From the NCBI GenBank assembly GCA_020152595.1, contig JAIGNY010004413.1, positions 38,501 to 102,500 on the forward strand: DNA of 64,000 nucleotides. The letters are read 5' to 3'. Positions 25,701 through 37,700 of this stretch are shown here, piece after piece (the first letter of the stretch is position 1; each line of letters begins with the position of its first letter). The translations under genes were made by a program, and so were the position numbers. The notes under the pieces were generated by a model. That model made no database searches. It was not told where the DNA came from and saw only the letters and a list, made by a program, of their open reading frames with translations. The stretch comes from Chiridota heheva. Its lineage: Eukaryota > Echinodermata > Holothuroidea > Apodida > Chiridotidae.

Positions 25701-28700
25701 GGTACACCCAACCATGCACCAACTCACCTACCCAACCACCAATCCCACCCAACCACCAACCCCACCCAACCTCAAAAGAGAGTACAATACCTTATCGCCA
25801 TATATACTACTATATGTTGTGATCAGAGTTCGCGTTAACGACAAATTTGTTGTATATTACGTTATGGCTGAAATTTCTTACGACACAGATTGTACCTGCC
25901 TTGTAAGATTTAGATACAGCATGTTAAATTTTACGCCAGAGTTTTTCAATAACTTAAATGGAAATCATGAACATCTTACCTCTCTCATGCAATTGAAAGT
26001 TTTATTTCACACAGAAATAATTTTAAATTACTCATAAAGAAAAGAAAAATGACACAATTACGAGGCTAACGGCCGAGTAATTCAGCATTGTATATAGCTA
26101 GCACACATGCTCTATACATGATGTACATACACTGTACACGTACGTGAAAGTTTTGATGTTGTTTTGAATGCAGGCTGTCAATTGTCAACGATAATATTAC
26201 CTAGGAGTCTACTTTCCTCCTGTATCGTGTTGATCATGTACATATCTGGAAGTGATCACAATCTGCAAGTCAAGTTACTATACTGTTCAAAAGTAGGCTT
26301 GTTCGAGATTTGAATAGTAGTATATTATCGTTGACAATTGGTCAAAGTTCTCTAAGATCTCATGAAAGTTTGGATACGATAAACAGAAGTGTTTTTTTAT
26401 TTTTTTTTTGGTTGTTAACCCAAATTTCATGATTCAACAATCAACATTATACAAGGATTAGGTATGAACTTTTTCTTAATTTTTTTAATTAATAATTGTT
26501 CGATTTTTTAATGTTTGTGGTATTTTAGGGGCAAATTTCATTCACTTTAGCGAGGCAGGCTTGACACAAGTGTGTGTGTGTGTTAACAATACTTGCAAGC
26601 TTCGCTAGCGTGCAATGCCATGTACATTATGCAATAGCCTGTACATACGATGGCAAATTTACAAAATACGCCGAAAATCAAGGGCTTGTCGTAACCAAAT
26701 ACGCCAGACAAAAAATTAAACCGCAACCTCTGGTTGTGATAAAGTAATAAAGTTATGTTTTTCATTGCAGTCAGTCCACAGAGCCCTGAAAAGAGCTTTA
26801 TTCTCTTAGGAACGTATGCATAGCTTTTCGCGCTGTGCATATTTAATGAGCAGAAAACATACCATTCTAAAACTGTGATATCTTAACGACTATAACATCT
26901 ACAGATACAATTTAACTTGCAAATTCTTAATAAAAGATAGGTTTCTTGGAAAGTAATATCAATTTGGTTAATAACAGACAAAGTAAAAGGGTTAATTTAC
27001 AGAGAAAAAAAGTTAACAAAAAATGAGGAAATATGGGCAACATCTTGAAAATTGCAGGAAAAATATAAAAAGTATGTTGTTTACGATAATTCTGCACTTT
27101 CCTACATTAAATTTTGTCAGCTGAGTCAGGAACAAAGCAAATACATGACAAATTCTAGCAGTCACTCTTCAGAAACAAGGCTAATACTTCGCGGAGGTTT
27201 CCCAAGTTCCCATTGGCTCCTGATTTTGTCATTGTATTACGTCAGATTGCGGACGCCCTAATCGGCAAACGCAATCTAAACAATTATTATCTTGATTCAT
27301 TTTTTTTCAATATAATTTATTTTAAGTGGGTTACATTATCTTCGTTGTTACGGGTAATTGTTTGTAAAGAAATGCATTATTTAAGTTAGACATTTCTTAA
27401 CAGTAGGCCTATTATTAACAGCTGAAATCTCTTTCCTTTTGACATTGAATATGGCCACGGCTGATTTAGGGCCTTCGATGATTTTGATATTGGGGGCCAG
27501 GAGTACCGTTGAGATGGGGGTAGGGGGGTCTGGGTCACTTAAAATATAAGATAAGGAATGTAGGTTGGAACATAAAGCAAAATTGGCGAAAACCCATGCT
27601 TGACAATTTTTAGGCAAAAACTGGAACAGAAATATAGGTGACCTTTTTTTCTTCTTTTATTTTTGCTTTTCAAAATTATCCGACATGGAAGCCCGGGGAT
27701 CCTGTTGGTGGCCCTGGAGCCAGGGTAAGGAACGCTGATAAATTAATGGAGATCCGGGGTTCTCATGCCGATGCTCTGAAAATATTCTTTTATATTAAAA
27801 TAAGGTAATATATCAAAGGTAATATATAAAAAAGAAAAAGTGAGTTTATTTTTTTTGCTCTTCAGAATTTTCCGATATCATGGGGGCCCAGATTTTCTCG
27901 GGCCTCACGATCCTCTGGGTAGGCAGCGCTGATTAGGGGTGATGAATTAATGGAATTCCGGGGTTGTCATGACTATGTTCTAAGAAATAATTCATCTATA
28001 TTAAAATGAAGGAAATATTGGTGGCAAGGCACCTTTTGACCATATCAAGTTGGTATCAGCCTTATAATAAAGGGCCATTTAGTCCTTTCTCCAATAGGGA
28101 GCTAGTTTTGGAAAGTACATGAAATATTTTCAATAATGTAGGTATAAATGGGTCTAAAACTTTTGAAAGGGGCGCTTGCCACAAAGTCCCATACATAGTG
28201 TATGTGCTTCATGTAGGTGACCTGCAAGCATTCCATCAGATTGGAAGAGAGTCTGTACTATAGGCTAAGTCAGAACGAATGTAAATCACTCCTCGGATAA
28301 TTATGGGCACATTTTATCTACAACTCGATTCCAGTTTTTAAAATGGTTTCATGAAATTGTCAAATAACCATTGCACCATATCACAAAGTTCCCTGACATT
28401 AATCAAATGAAGAGTACATGGGAATTGAAGGGGGAACTTGCCCCAAACTTTTTTTTTGATAAGGATGGCAAGGGCCCCCTAGAGTTTATATGTCAGAGAG
28501 AAATTGATGAGTGGGCGACCTTTTTGATAATTGCTGCCATGAACAAAGTTTGTCCTTCTTCAGTTTGCTTGAGACAGAAATACATTAATCATTCCTCATC
28601 CACTCTTAATCTGTGAGACTCAAAAAGAGTAAAATCCACAATTTAGTATGAAGTCAATGTAGTACGGTATGTAAAATCATCAGTAGTTTGTTATTGTCTG

Positions 28701-31700
28701 TGCGGAAATTCGTTTAAGTCAAAGAAACTTCAGGTTTCAATGTCTGCTTGAATCCGTGAACTCTGCTTCTGCAAACTGATGTTAAATCCTCATTGGTTAA
28801 ACAGGTCTTCAATCATAAACATCAATTTCCACCAGCAAATAGGTATAAATGTGGGAAAGGAGATGATGTGATGGTGGGGAATACCAAATACAAATGAAAG
28901 GGGAAGGAAAATGGCTTTGGAGTAGACCGGAGAAATGGTGCTTCCTGTGATAAATTCACACAGCAAGCAGGATAAATTATAGGGTACTTAATTTAAAACC
29001 AAAATAAGACTGTTTAGTTGCAGCCCCACCATAAGACAAAAGTACTAACCATTATAAAACATTGCTATTTAAAAAAATAGATAATTAGTGCTCAAATAAA
29101 ATCTTAACCTCAACATTTTTTTCTTGGCAAGTATGTTTTTCAGCCAGCAAAGTTCGCAAAATAATTCCCACCTATTGACCAAAGATTTTAGGATACCGGT
29201 ATTAAAATTTGGAGTTTGGCCTTAGAATTTTCATCAACTTCTACCAAAACAGCTAGAACCAATTTTTAATGTCCCATCGTGAAATAGTTACATTAATTAT
29301 GAGTGAAAATCATTTAATCATCCCGCTAATGAAAGAATGGCTAAAATCTCTTAATACAAAACCTTGTTATATTATGCAATTATTGATTAAAATTGATTAA
29401 AAGGAGAAAAGACAACATAATTAAAATTGTATTATCTTCTTATATTAAAATCACATCATATTCTTAAAATTAAACAATACAAAACAATGATTCACATGAA
29501 TGTTTAGTCCTGCCGGGTCATTGATTTATCACTACCTACTGACTTTCTTCTAGAAGCAATATTCACAGTTTATAGACATTTGTTTTCTGTTTCAGTCTTC
29601 TGCATACACCAAATACTTAAAAGTTTCAAAATTGTACATCTTATTGTGTAATTACAGAGGAACAAAAATCTTATTTTTCAAGTGCACAATGTTGGTAAAC
29701 AGCTCAAATTTTTCAGGTAAATCTTGAAATTTCTTTCTAAAATTACAGTTGTGAACATTATGAGATTGGTCTTTGAATATTGGCACAGTTTATTTTTTGA
29801 GGAATAAACAAGAGACACACAAACAAAAATCATACTGCAAGGAAAATCAAATTAAAAGAGAAAAAAGATTTTGTTTGTACAATCTTTTTCAATAATTTCT
29901 TACATACTTTTGGGAGCAATTGACTGACTTAAAACTTAAAAATTCATATGACATTTTCTTCATCACTTGGGGTGTCACCATCATACACAGGAGTATAACC
30001 TGTACCTTCATTGACTTCTTCTTCTTCATCTGACTCTAGAAATTTGACAACTCCCATCTTTGTATAATTTGTATTTTGGTAATCAACACAAGTGCACCCA
30101 GGCCCACATTTAATTCCTTCCTTAACACACTTACAGATTCTACCCATGCACTTAATTTTTTTTACAACCACAGCCTCTTGTTTAGGTGGAGTACCTTTTT
30201 TGTATGGCAGATATGTTCTCCTCTGAATCCCATCTAACTGTCACAGTATTCCCATCGGAGATATTCCATTCATAAAAGGGAGATGTCAGGATAAGTAAAT
30301 ATTTCCTCTTGACACTTACCCCAAACATTACTCACCCAGCAAGATCTCAACCAGTGTAACCTTAATGCTTCATCAGATGGGGGCAATTCGTCCTGGTAGG
30401 TGCCTATCTAGCTTGCATGGTGGATTTGTTTTTTAAAGCATAGATGTTTCACAGCAGGATCATCAGTTTTCTGACTATTATAAATGCAAACGGTGTTTTA
30501 TACCTACTCAAGACAAGCTCGGTTAGCAGCAAAGTTGACAAATCCAACCAACCGGAAAAATGAATACATACCAAGGTGTGCTACATCAGCATCTGTTAGA
30601 AGAAATGTCCAGAAAAATCTGTGCCACATAGAAAATTTGGAGACAAAAATGTGACGTAGCTCTTTTTTACAAAGAAGGAAACAAAATCACACCCAGATGC
30701 AATGTACAGGACCTGTATGCATTTATAAAACAAAGAAGTAGCCAGATTAAGATGTATAAAAGAACAATCATTATTCAAAGGAAACTGAAGATTATTTATG
30801 TGAATGTACCTGTCGTTTTCTAGGCCCACTTGGTATTGCAGGTATACATCTTTATCATGAAAATCAAGAGGCAGTCCTACGACCCCCACATGGCGGTCAA
30901 GAGAATACAAATGAATAATGGAACAGGAAGTATCAGCAACACGCAGCCAGATTTGTGTATCTGTCTCTTTGTGGTTGCTTTTAAGATGATACAGACTTAA
31001 ACCTTGAACCTTGTTTATCAACAACATATGACGATGGCCTTCAAATTCACCAGAGGTGTAAAATCTTTGATCTGAATTTTGAAGGACTAAGAAAGAAAAA
31101 CGTTTTTGACAAATATAAAATAAGCAACCTCTTATTCCTGTTTCTGAAGAACTGTTGCCACAAACTTGTTTTGGGCAATGTGGTGTGGTCCTCTATAGCA
31201 CCTTACAATTTGCAACGGCCTAAAGAGTAACAAGCAAATCAAAGCAAAGCCTGCTCTAAATGTTTCTGTCAAGGAGCCCTTAAGATATAAGTTAGCAATT
31301 CTTAGTACCACTTAGTGCTTTTTCTATGCCTCATATATTGGATTATATTATTTTATTTATTTTTTAAACATTGCCATTTCTTTTGAATTTGATTTCTAAT
31401 AAAGTCTCTTTTGTTTTGAAACTTCAAATATATCTTTGCCACTAAAATTACATGAATCCCTAAACAAAGGCCCTAGTGTAGCTTCTATATTGTTTAATTT
31501 CAACATTGAAATGCAGAAATAACAAAACAGTAAAAAATAATTAAACAAGAATTCAGGTCAAAAAGAACAGAAATAAGTAAAATGTTAAAAACAAGTAAAA
31601 ATTAAGAAAGGAATGGAATGATAAAACTTATGAAAAGATGAAATTTATGGTAACTGTTTGCCTAAATAAATAGATAATGGCCCAAACATTACACACAATA

Positions 31701-34700
31701 GATATTAAATGCAGGTTGGATATTTCTAGTATTAAACGGTGGAAACAAAAAAAGTTTAGACTAATTTTAATAGGCTAACGTAGTAACCTAATAGGCCTAA
31801 GTTAACCTGGTATTAAACCTAATCATGTTTAACCAAGGATATCATTTTTAATTGTTTAAAAATATATATATATATATATTTATTTTTTTATCTATCATTA
31901 TTATTATTATTATTATTATTAAATTTTTTGGGGGTGTAATTTTGGGGCTTTTATTTATTTATTTAGGTAAACAGTGACCATAAATTTCATCTTTTCATAA
32001 TTTTTATCATGCCATTCCTTTATTTGCAGGTTCACTCCGACATGAATGCTTTAGTCAGATAATTTTTAAAGAATCATTATAAATCGTATGGCTCCCATAC
32101 AGTATCCCCGGCTGGACAGAGCGGATTGTGAACCTTATATCTTAATTAAAAAAACAATGCATATTCACTCACGTTGGAAGAACTCTTTACATATTTTAAG
32201 TTAAAACTATGACATATCTCCCGTTTGGCAGCATGGTCGTGGGGATTGTAGGCCTGCTAATCTTAATTAAAGAACGATGCATATTCATGTCTGATGATAA
32301 TAGTGTCGAAAGAGGGTGACTTCTCTGCCAACAGTGTCAGCAGCCATGTCTATACTTCGAAGTGAACCTATATTCTATAGTTGTATTTACCCATTTACAC
32401 ACACACACAAAAATCATCAGAAATAATAAATAAGACAGTAAAAAAGAAATCTATATCAAAAATAAAGCAATGAACACCAGAACAAACCCATTTAATAACA
32501 TGATATAAATTATGACCAAGATTGGAAAGTATAAACATTCAAATAAATAAATTTTAAAACAATCAAAAATGATATCCTTGTTTAAACATGGTTAGGTTTA
32601 ATACCAAGTTAACTTAGGCCTATTAGGTTACTATGTTAGCCTATTAAAATTAGTCTAACCTTTTTTTGTTTCCACCGTTTATTACTAGAAATATCCAATT
32701 GGAAGTTAAGAATTTACGGATAGGAAAGATTTTTCGCGTAATACGATATCATTACAACAATCAAATCGAAATAATGAATATTTTAGGGTGCACTCGCTAG
32801 AAGATTTTGGCATGCGCAACATCGCGATTTAAGTATGTATCAAATACTCTTAAGATTCATCTTTAAGAATCTACCATTAAAATTTGGTATTTTGTGTCGG
32901 CTAAGTCAGGAACATGGTGTTTATGGACCTGTTTTTGTACCCTGTAAATTTGGGAACCAACTTTTGAAATAAAATTCCTCTAAAACGAGCCAAAAGTTGA
33001 AGAAAATTCAAAATGAAAATTTAAAAATCAAGTTTAACATGTGACTTACCCTGCTATCTTGAACAGAAATGCATCTCACGTGACTGTATGACGCAAATTA
33101 TACACATTGCCAAGTGGTCAGTGTTCTGCAAAAAATCAAATGTCTGCACTCAATGCGAATTCCTTCCTAAGAGAACCCAGTCACATGTTCTGATTAACAG
33201 GGCTCTGTGGAATGACTGATTGTGCTGATATATGTGGGAACCCTTCAAATTTTGAATATGACATAAAAGAATAGAACTTTGATTCAACTCTCTTGACAGT
33301 CACCATCGATGATAAAGACACATTTCAGTATTTACTGTTGTATTGGAATACCTGCTGTATGTTGGAGTCACTTCTGTTAATAGGGGTATTTGCACCAGTG
33401 GTGTAAACTATGCAGATATTTCTTTGATTTGCTTTTGAAGTTTGATTTATTTCAAGGAAATTGTAAATGCTTTCCATAATGTTTTTACTCTCTCAGGAGG
33501 CACTGCTGTGGGTACTGGTTTGAACACAAGGAAAACTTTTGCTGAAAAAGTTGCTGCTGGAGTTGCAAGATATACGGGTAAGATGTGTTGTGTGTTTAAT
33601 TGATGTACATAATGCTGGACCCATCTATTTGATCATGTTAGCAGAATTAATCTCATCAACGTAATAGTGAATTTAGCAACATTAATTAATTCTACAGTAA
33701 AAAATGTGACATCAAATGAATTTATAATGATGGCAATGTGATGGTAGATTTAGTAATAATTATAAAACCATTGCATCCCCAAAAATTTGGGATTTATAAA
33801 ATCCTTACTAAAAGCCAGTGTTGTAAATTTGTTTGGAAAAAGGGGGGGGGAAGAATTATAATTCAGGACCGTTAAGTTGTTGGCAAAAGCACCACAAGGG
33901 ACGGAGGTAGCTTAGTCAGCTGAGCGTACGACTGAAATGCTGGAGGGAGGTCCCAGGTTCGAGTCCAACGGCAATTGAACCAGCGATTTTTTCCACAGAT
34001 ACGCAGAATGATATATGCTGACATCAAGTGCAGAGGTTTGTACTCTGCATCCCACCTTTTCCCCCAACTAACCATTGTGAAAAGTGGCCAATGGTTGGGT
34101 GGCACTTACCGTCCTTCAGAGGGGTTGTAAAGCCATCGGTCCTGATGGTAGGAGTTTCACCTCCTGCCTGGTTCTCTGAACATTTCTTAAAAAGAGCAGG
34201 GTGTTAACCCGGTGTTCATCCACTTTCCATCCTGGCAAATTCATCGGGTACACACTAAAAACAAGTCATTGTCACTTATGTGTGCTTTCCCTGGCATATG
34301 CCTAGAAGTGAAATATACATTGAGCCACTTAAGGGCCCCTGGTGGGGTTCAGGGGCAAAGACCTGGTTGGGGTCCAGGGGGAAAATCCTCTGAAACCTCT
34401 TGCTAAATTGACATTTTGAGGACAAGAAAATATGTCCAACTGGGCCAATGCATTTTAAGGGTAAGATTCAATTCGAAATTCATGTCAAATAGATCTACTG
34501 TATCGCACACAAAACAAATTCATGAAAACACAATGGGAATAGATATATTTTATTGTTAACGTTTGTATGGATATAGGTCTGTTATTACTTTTAGATGAAT
34601 ATGCAAATCATATCATTGATAAGTTTTCAATTAATTTACTGAGAAAATCTTTGAGAAATATTAGGTTAAATAGGGATAAAGACAAATTAAAATATAAAAT

Positions 34701-37700
34701 TCAAGCACCCAAAATATACAAGAAATTTCAGAACCTGTTGAGCAAGAACGTGCTGTAAGTTTTGACATGCACCGTTTTGTTCTTTGGGTGATGCCTTGTT
34801 ACAGTGTGTGTGTTGTGTAGGCTTTTGCATAATACAGTGTGTGCTTTGTGCATAGTTTCAAAAATGCCAAGGTCAACAAAGGGGGGGAAATGATAAAAGT
34901 TACAAATTTGTACTTTCCCTGCTCCAGAATATTGAAATGTGGTATCAAATGAAAGGAAATATTCTTAACAATGCACATATTCGATCAAAACAATATAAGT
35001 ACAAAAAAAAGCAAAGCATTATAAAGATAGAAGTTTTTGATACCAGATTTGCAAATTAGTGACATCATTTGCATAATATGTGCATGTTTGACTGGAAAAT
35101 TGTGTAGATCATTTGGAAGACCAGTCTTAGCTTTCAGTAAAATTAAACATGTTACAATAGAAAATGAAGAGAAATTCATGAAAAAGCCTTTTCTATAAAA
35201 AGTTTTGTAAAACCACAGCTGTGTTTTGGACACCCTTGAGGGTTATAAACTTGGCTCAGTAGTAAGCAGATATTTCACAATGTCTATAACATCAAGTATT
35301 CAAGTTTGAATTTGTGGACGTGGGACACACAAACATAATTTCATTGTTTTTGTGTCATTGTTTACCTCAGCCATGTTCTTAATCGTCGCAAGAGAGACAC
35401 ACTTCTCTCATACTCACAGGATGTCACTGGGCACACTAGAAATAGTTTTAGGTAAAACCAAAATGTGAGGAAATAGGGCCCTTGTCTCAGTGGACATGCC
35501 TACATACGCTACATTTGCTTCTTGAATGCTCCCGTTGAATGTTGGAACATCACCTGGATAGCTAACGTATCTGTCTGACTGCAGAATATCGAACTGCTTC
35601 TGCTACTGCCTTTCCCATTATAAACATGGTTTCTAACGATAGGTACTCTGAAAACCCTGACTTATTTGACTCCCTATCTTTCAGCTACAATCTTGGACAA
35701 AACTTGTTGGGACACCCCCGTCTCCCCTTTTAATGTTGGTGAAATGAGCGGAAAATGTTGATAATTAATTAATTAGAACACTATCCTCATCACATTAGGT
35801 GTTCTGCTCCTTAAAGTTTCAAACAGTCTGACCCGACCTGATACATCACCAGGCCGGATCAGACTTTTCCTCTTTATTTCCTTTATTCTGAAAACCTTAG
35901 TTGTTGTGGAAGTTGGTCTTGAGTATCATATTAGCAATGGATGAAGTCCTTATTGTGTGGTTATTTTAAGTAAGATAAAGTGGTCTCACTATTTGCTACA
36001 GTAAGTTTGTGGTTATGATTTGCTGGAACAAATTTTTAAGGAGAAAGACAAGTCATGATATTCTAAAAATAACGTGATGGTTATTCATCTTCTTCAATTA
36101 ATTTAACCATAGCTCTCCCTTTATGTTTTCACTTCTTAAATCCTGTAGCTGAGTATTAAATTGGTGTTTAAGCAATTATGTAATTCCCTTTCATCAGGTG
36201 ACCTACAAATATTTCTCTCAATATTAAGGATGGCCTGTTGAAATTCCTGCCCCCTCTATTTTCTTAATTTACTGATATATGATGAGTATGATATTGCAAC
36301 ACCACTTTTACCTTGTAATAAGGTTTCAAAAAATAATTGATCATTAATTACAAATTGAATCTCAGAAGGTGACATAAAACCCTATCCTGAGGTAAACCTG
36401 CATAGTCACAAATAGATTTTGTAATAAATTATTTAAGCATATTTGTGTTCTCTGGCTCTAGTAAAAGAGGGTAGTTAAATTTTCAACAAGAAAGCAATCC
36501 ATGGAGTTGCTGATCTCATCATCTTAAGCATACAGCATAGTGGGAGAAATAGCTAACAGGGTCAATATAGCTCTGTGACTTTTGGCACAAAAATGTACAA
36601 ATTAGTACATAACAACCCCCCCCTCCCAAATCAAATATTTGCCCTTTGACCCTTGACCCTAATCACTGAAACAACTTCTAAAATTTTTCACATTTACCAT
36701 ACCCTACTGTATGACACCATTCATGCTTACATAACACTTACCATTCCATAACTATAGGGGAAAATGGTGAAAAGTGGTCAATAGTTCTTTGACCTTTTGA
36801 CCCCAGAGTCTACGGGACACAAATTTATGTATCAAGGTATCATGGTACAACATAGGATTGGTCACAACATAGGATTGGTATAGATCTTGTACTTTTTTAG
36901 ATTAAAGTGGCACAAAAATGTACAAATTAAAACATGATTATTCCCTAAAATCACATACTTGACCTCTGACCCTAATCACTGAAACATCATGTTAAATTTT
37001 TCACATTTATTGTACCCTACTGTATGACACCATTCATGCTCACTTCACACTTACCATTCCATAATCATAGGGGAAAATGGTGAAAAGTGGTCAATAGCTC
37101 TTTGACCTTTTGACCCCAGAGTCTACGGGACACAAATTTATGTATCAAGGTATCATGGTACAACATAGGATTGGTCACAACATAGGATTGGTATAGATCT
37201 TGTACTTTTTTAGATTAAAGTGGCACAAAAATGTACAAATTAAAACATGATTATTCCCTAAAATCACATACTTGACCTCTGACCCTAATCACTGAAACAA
37301 CTTGTTAAATTTTTCACATTTATTGTACCCTACTGTATGACACCATTCATGCTCACTTCACACTTACCATTCCATAATCATAGGGGAAAATGGTGAAAAG
37401 TGGTCAATAGCTCTTTGACCTTTTGACTCCAGAGTCTACGGGACACAAATTCATGTACTAAGGTATCATGGTGCAACATAGGGTTGGCATAGATAGGTCT
37501 TGTACTTTTTGAGTATTGAATGCTGCAAAATTATGCATAAAAGTACTTAATTGACCTTTGACCTTTTGACCAATTATTTTTAAATGTTGTTAAAATGTTA
37601 AACCCTACCCACCTATGCAATTTGTAAAGATATCAAGTAATTCCTTCAAAAGATACAGCCATCACCAAAAACTTGTCCCATTTGACCTGTGACCTTTGTA

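Noticed and set aside
33908..33966. tRNA gene
   Set aside because: Box A and box B are present but no cloverleaf with a pairing acceptor stem can be built, and the SINE body follows with a second copy elsewhere.
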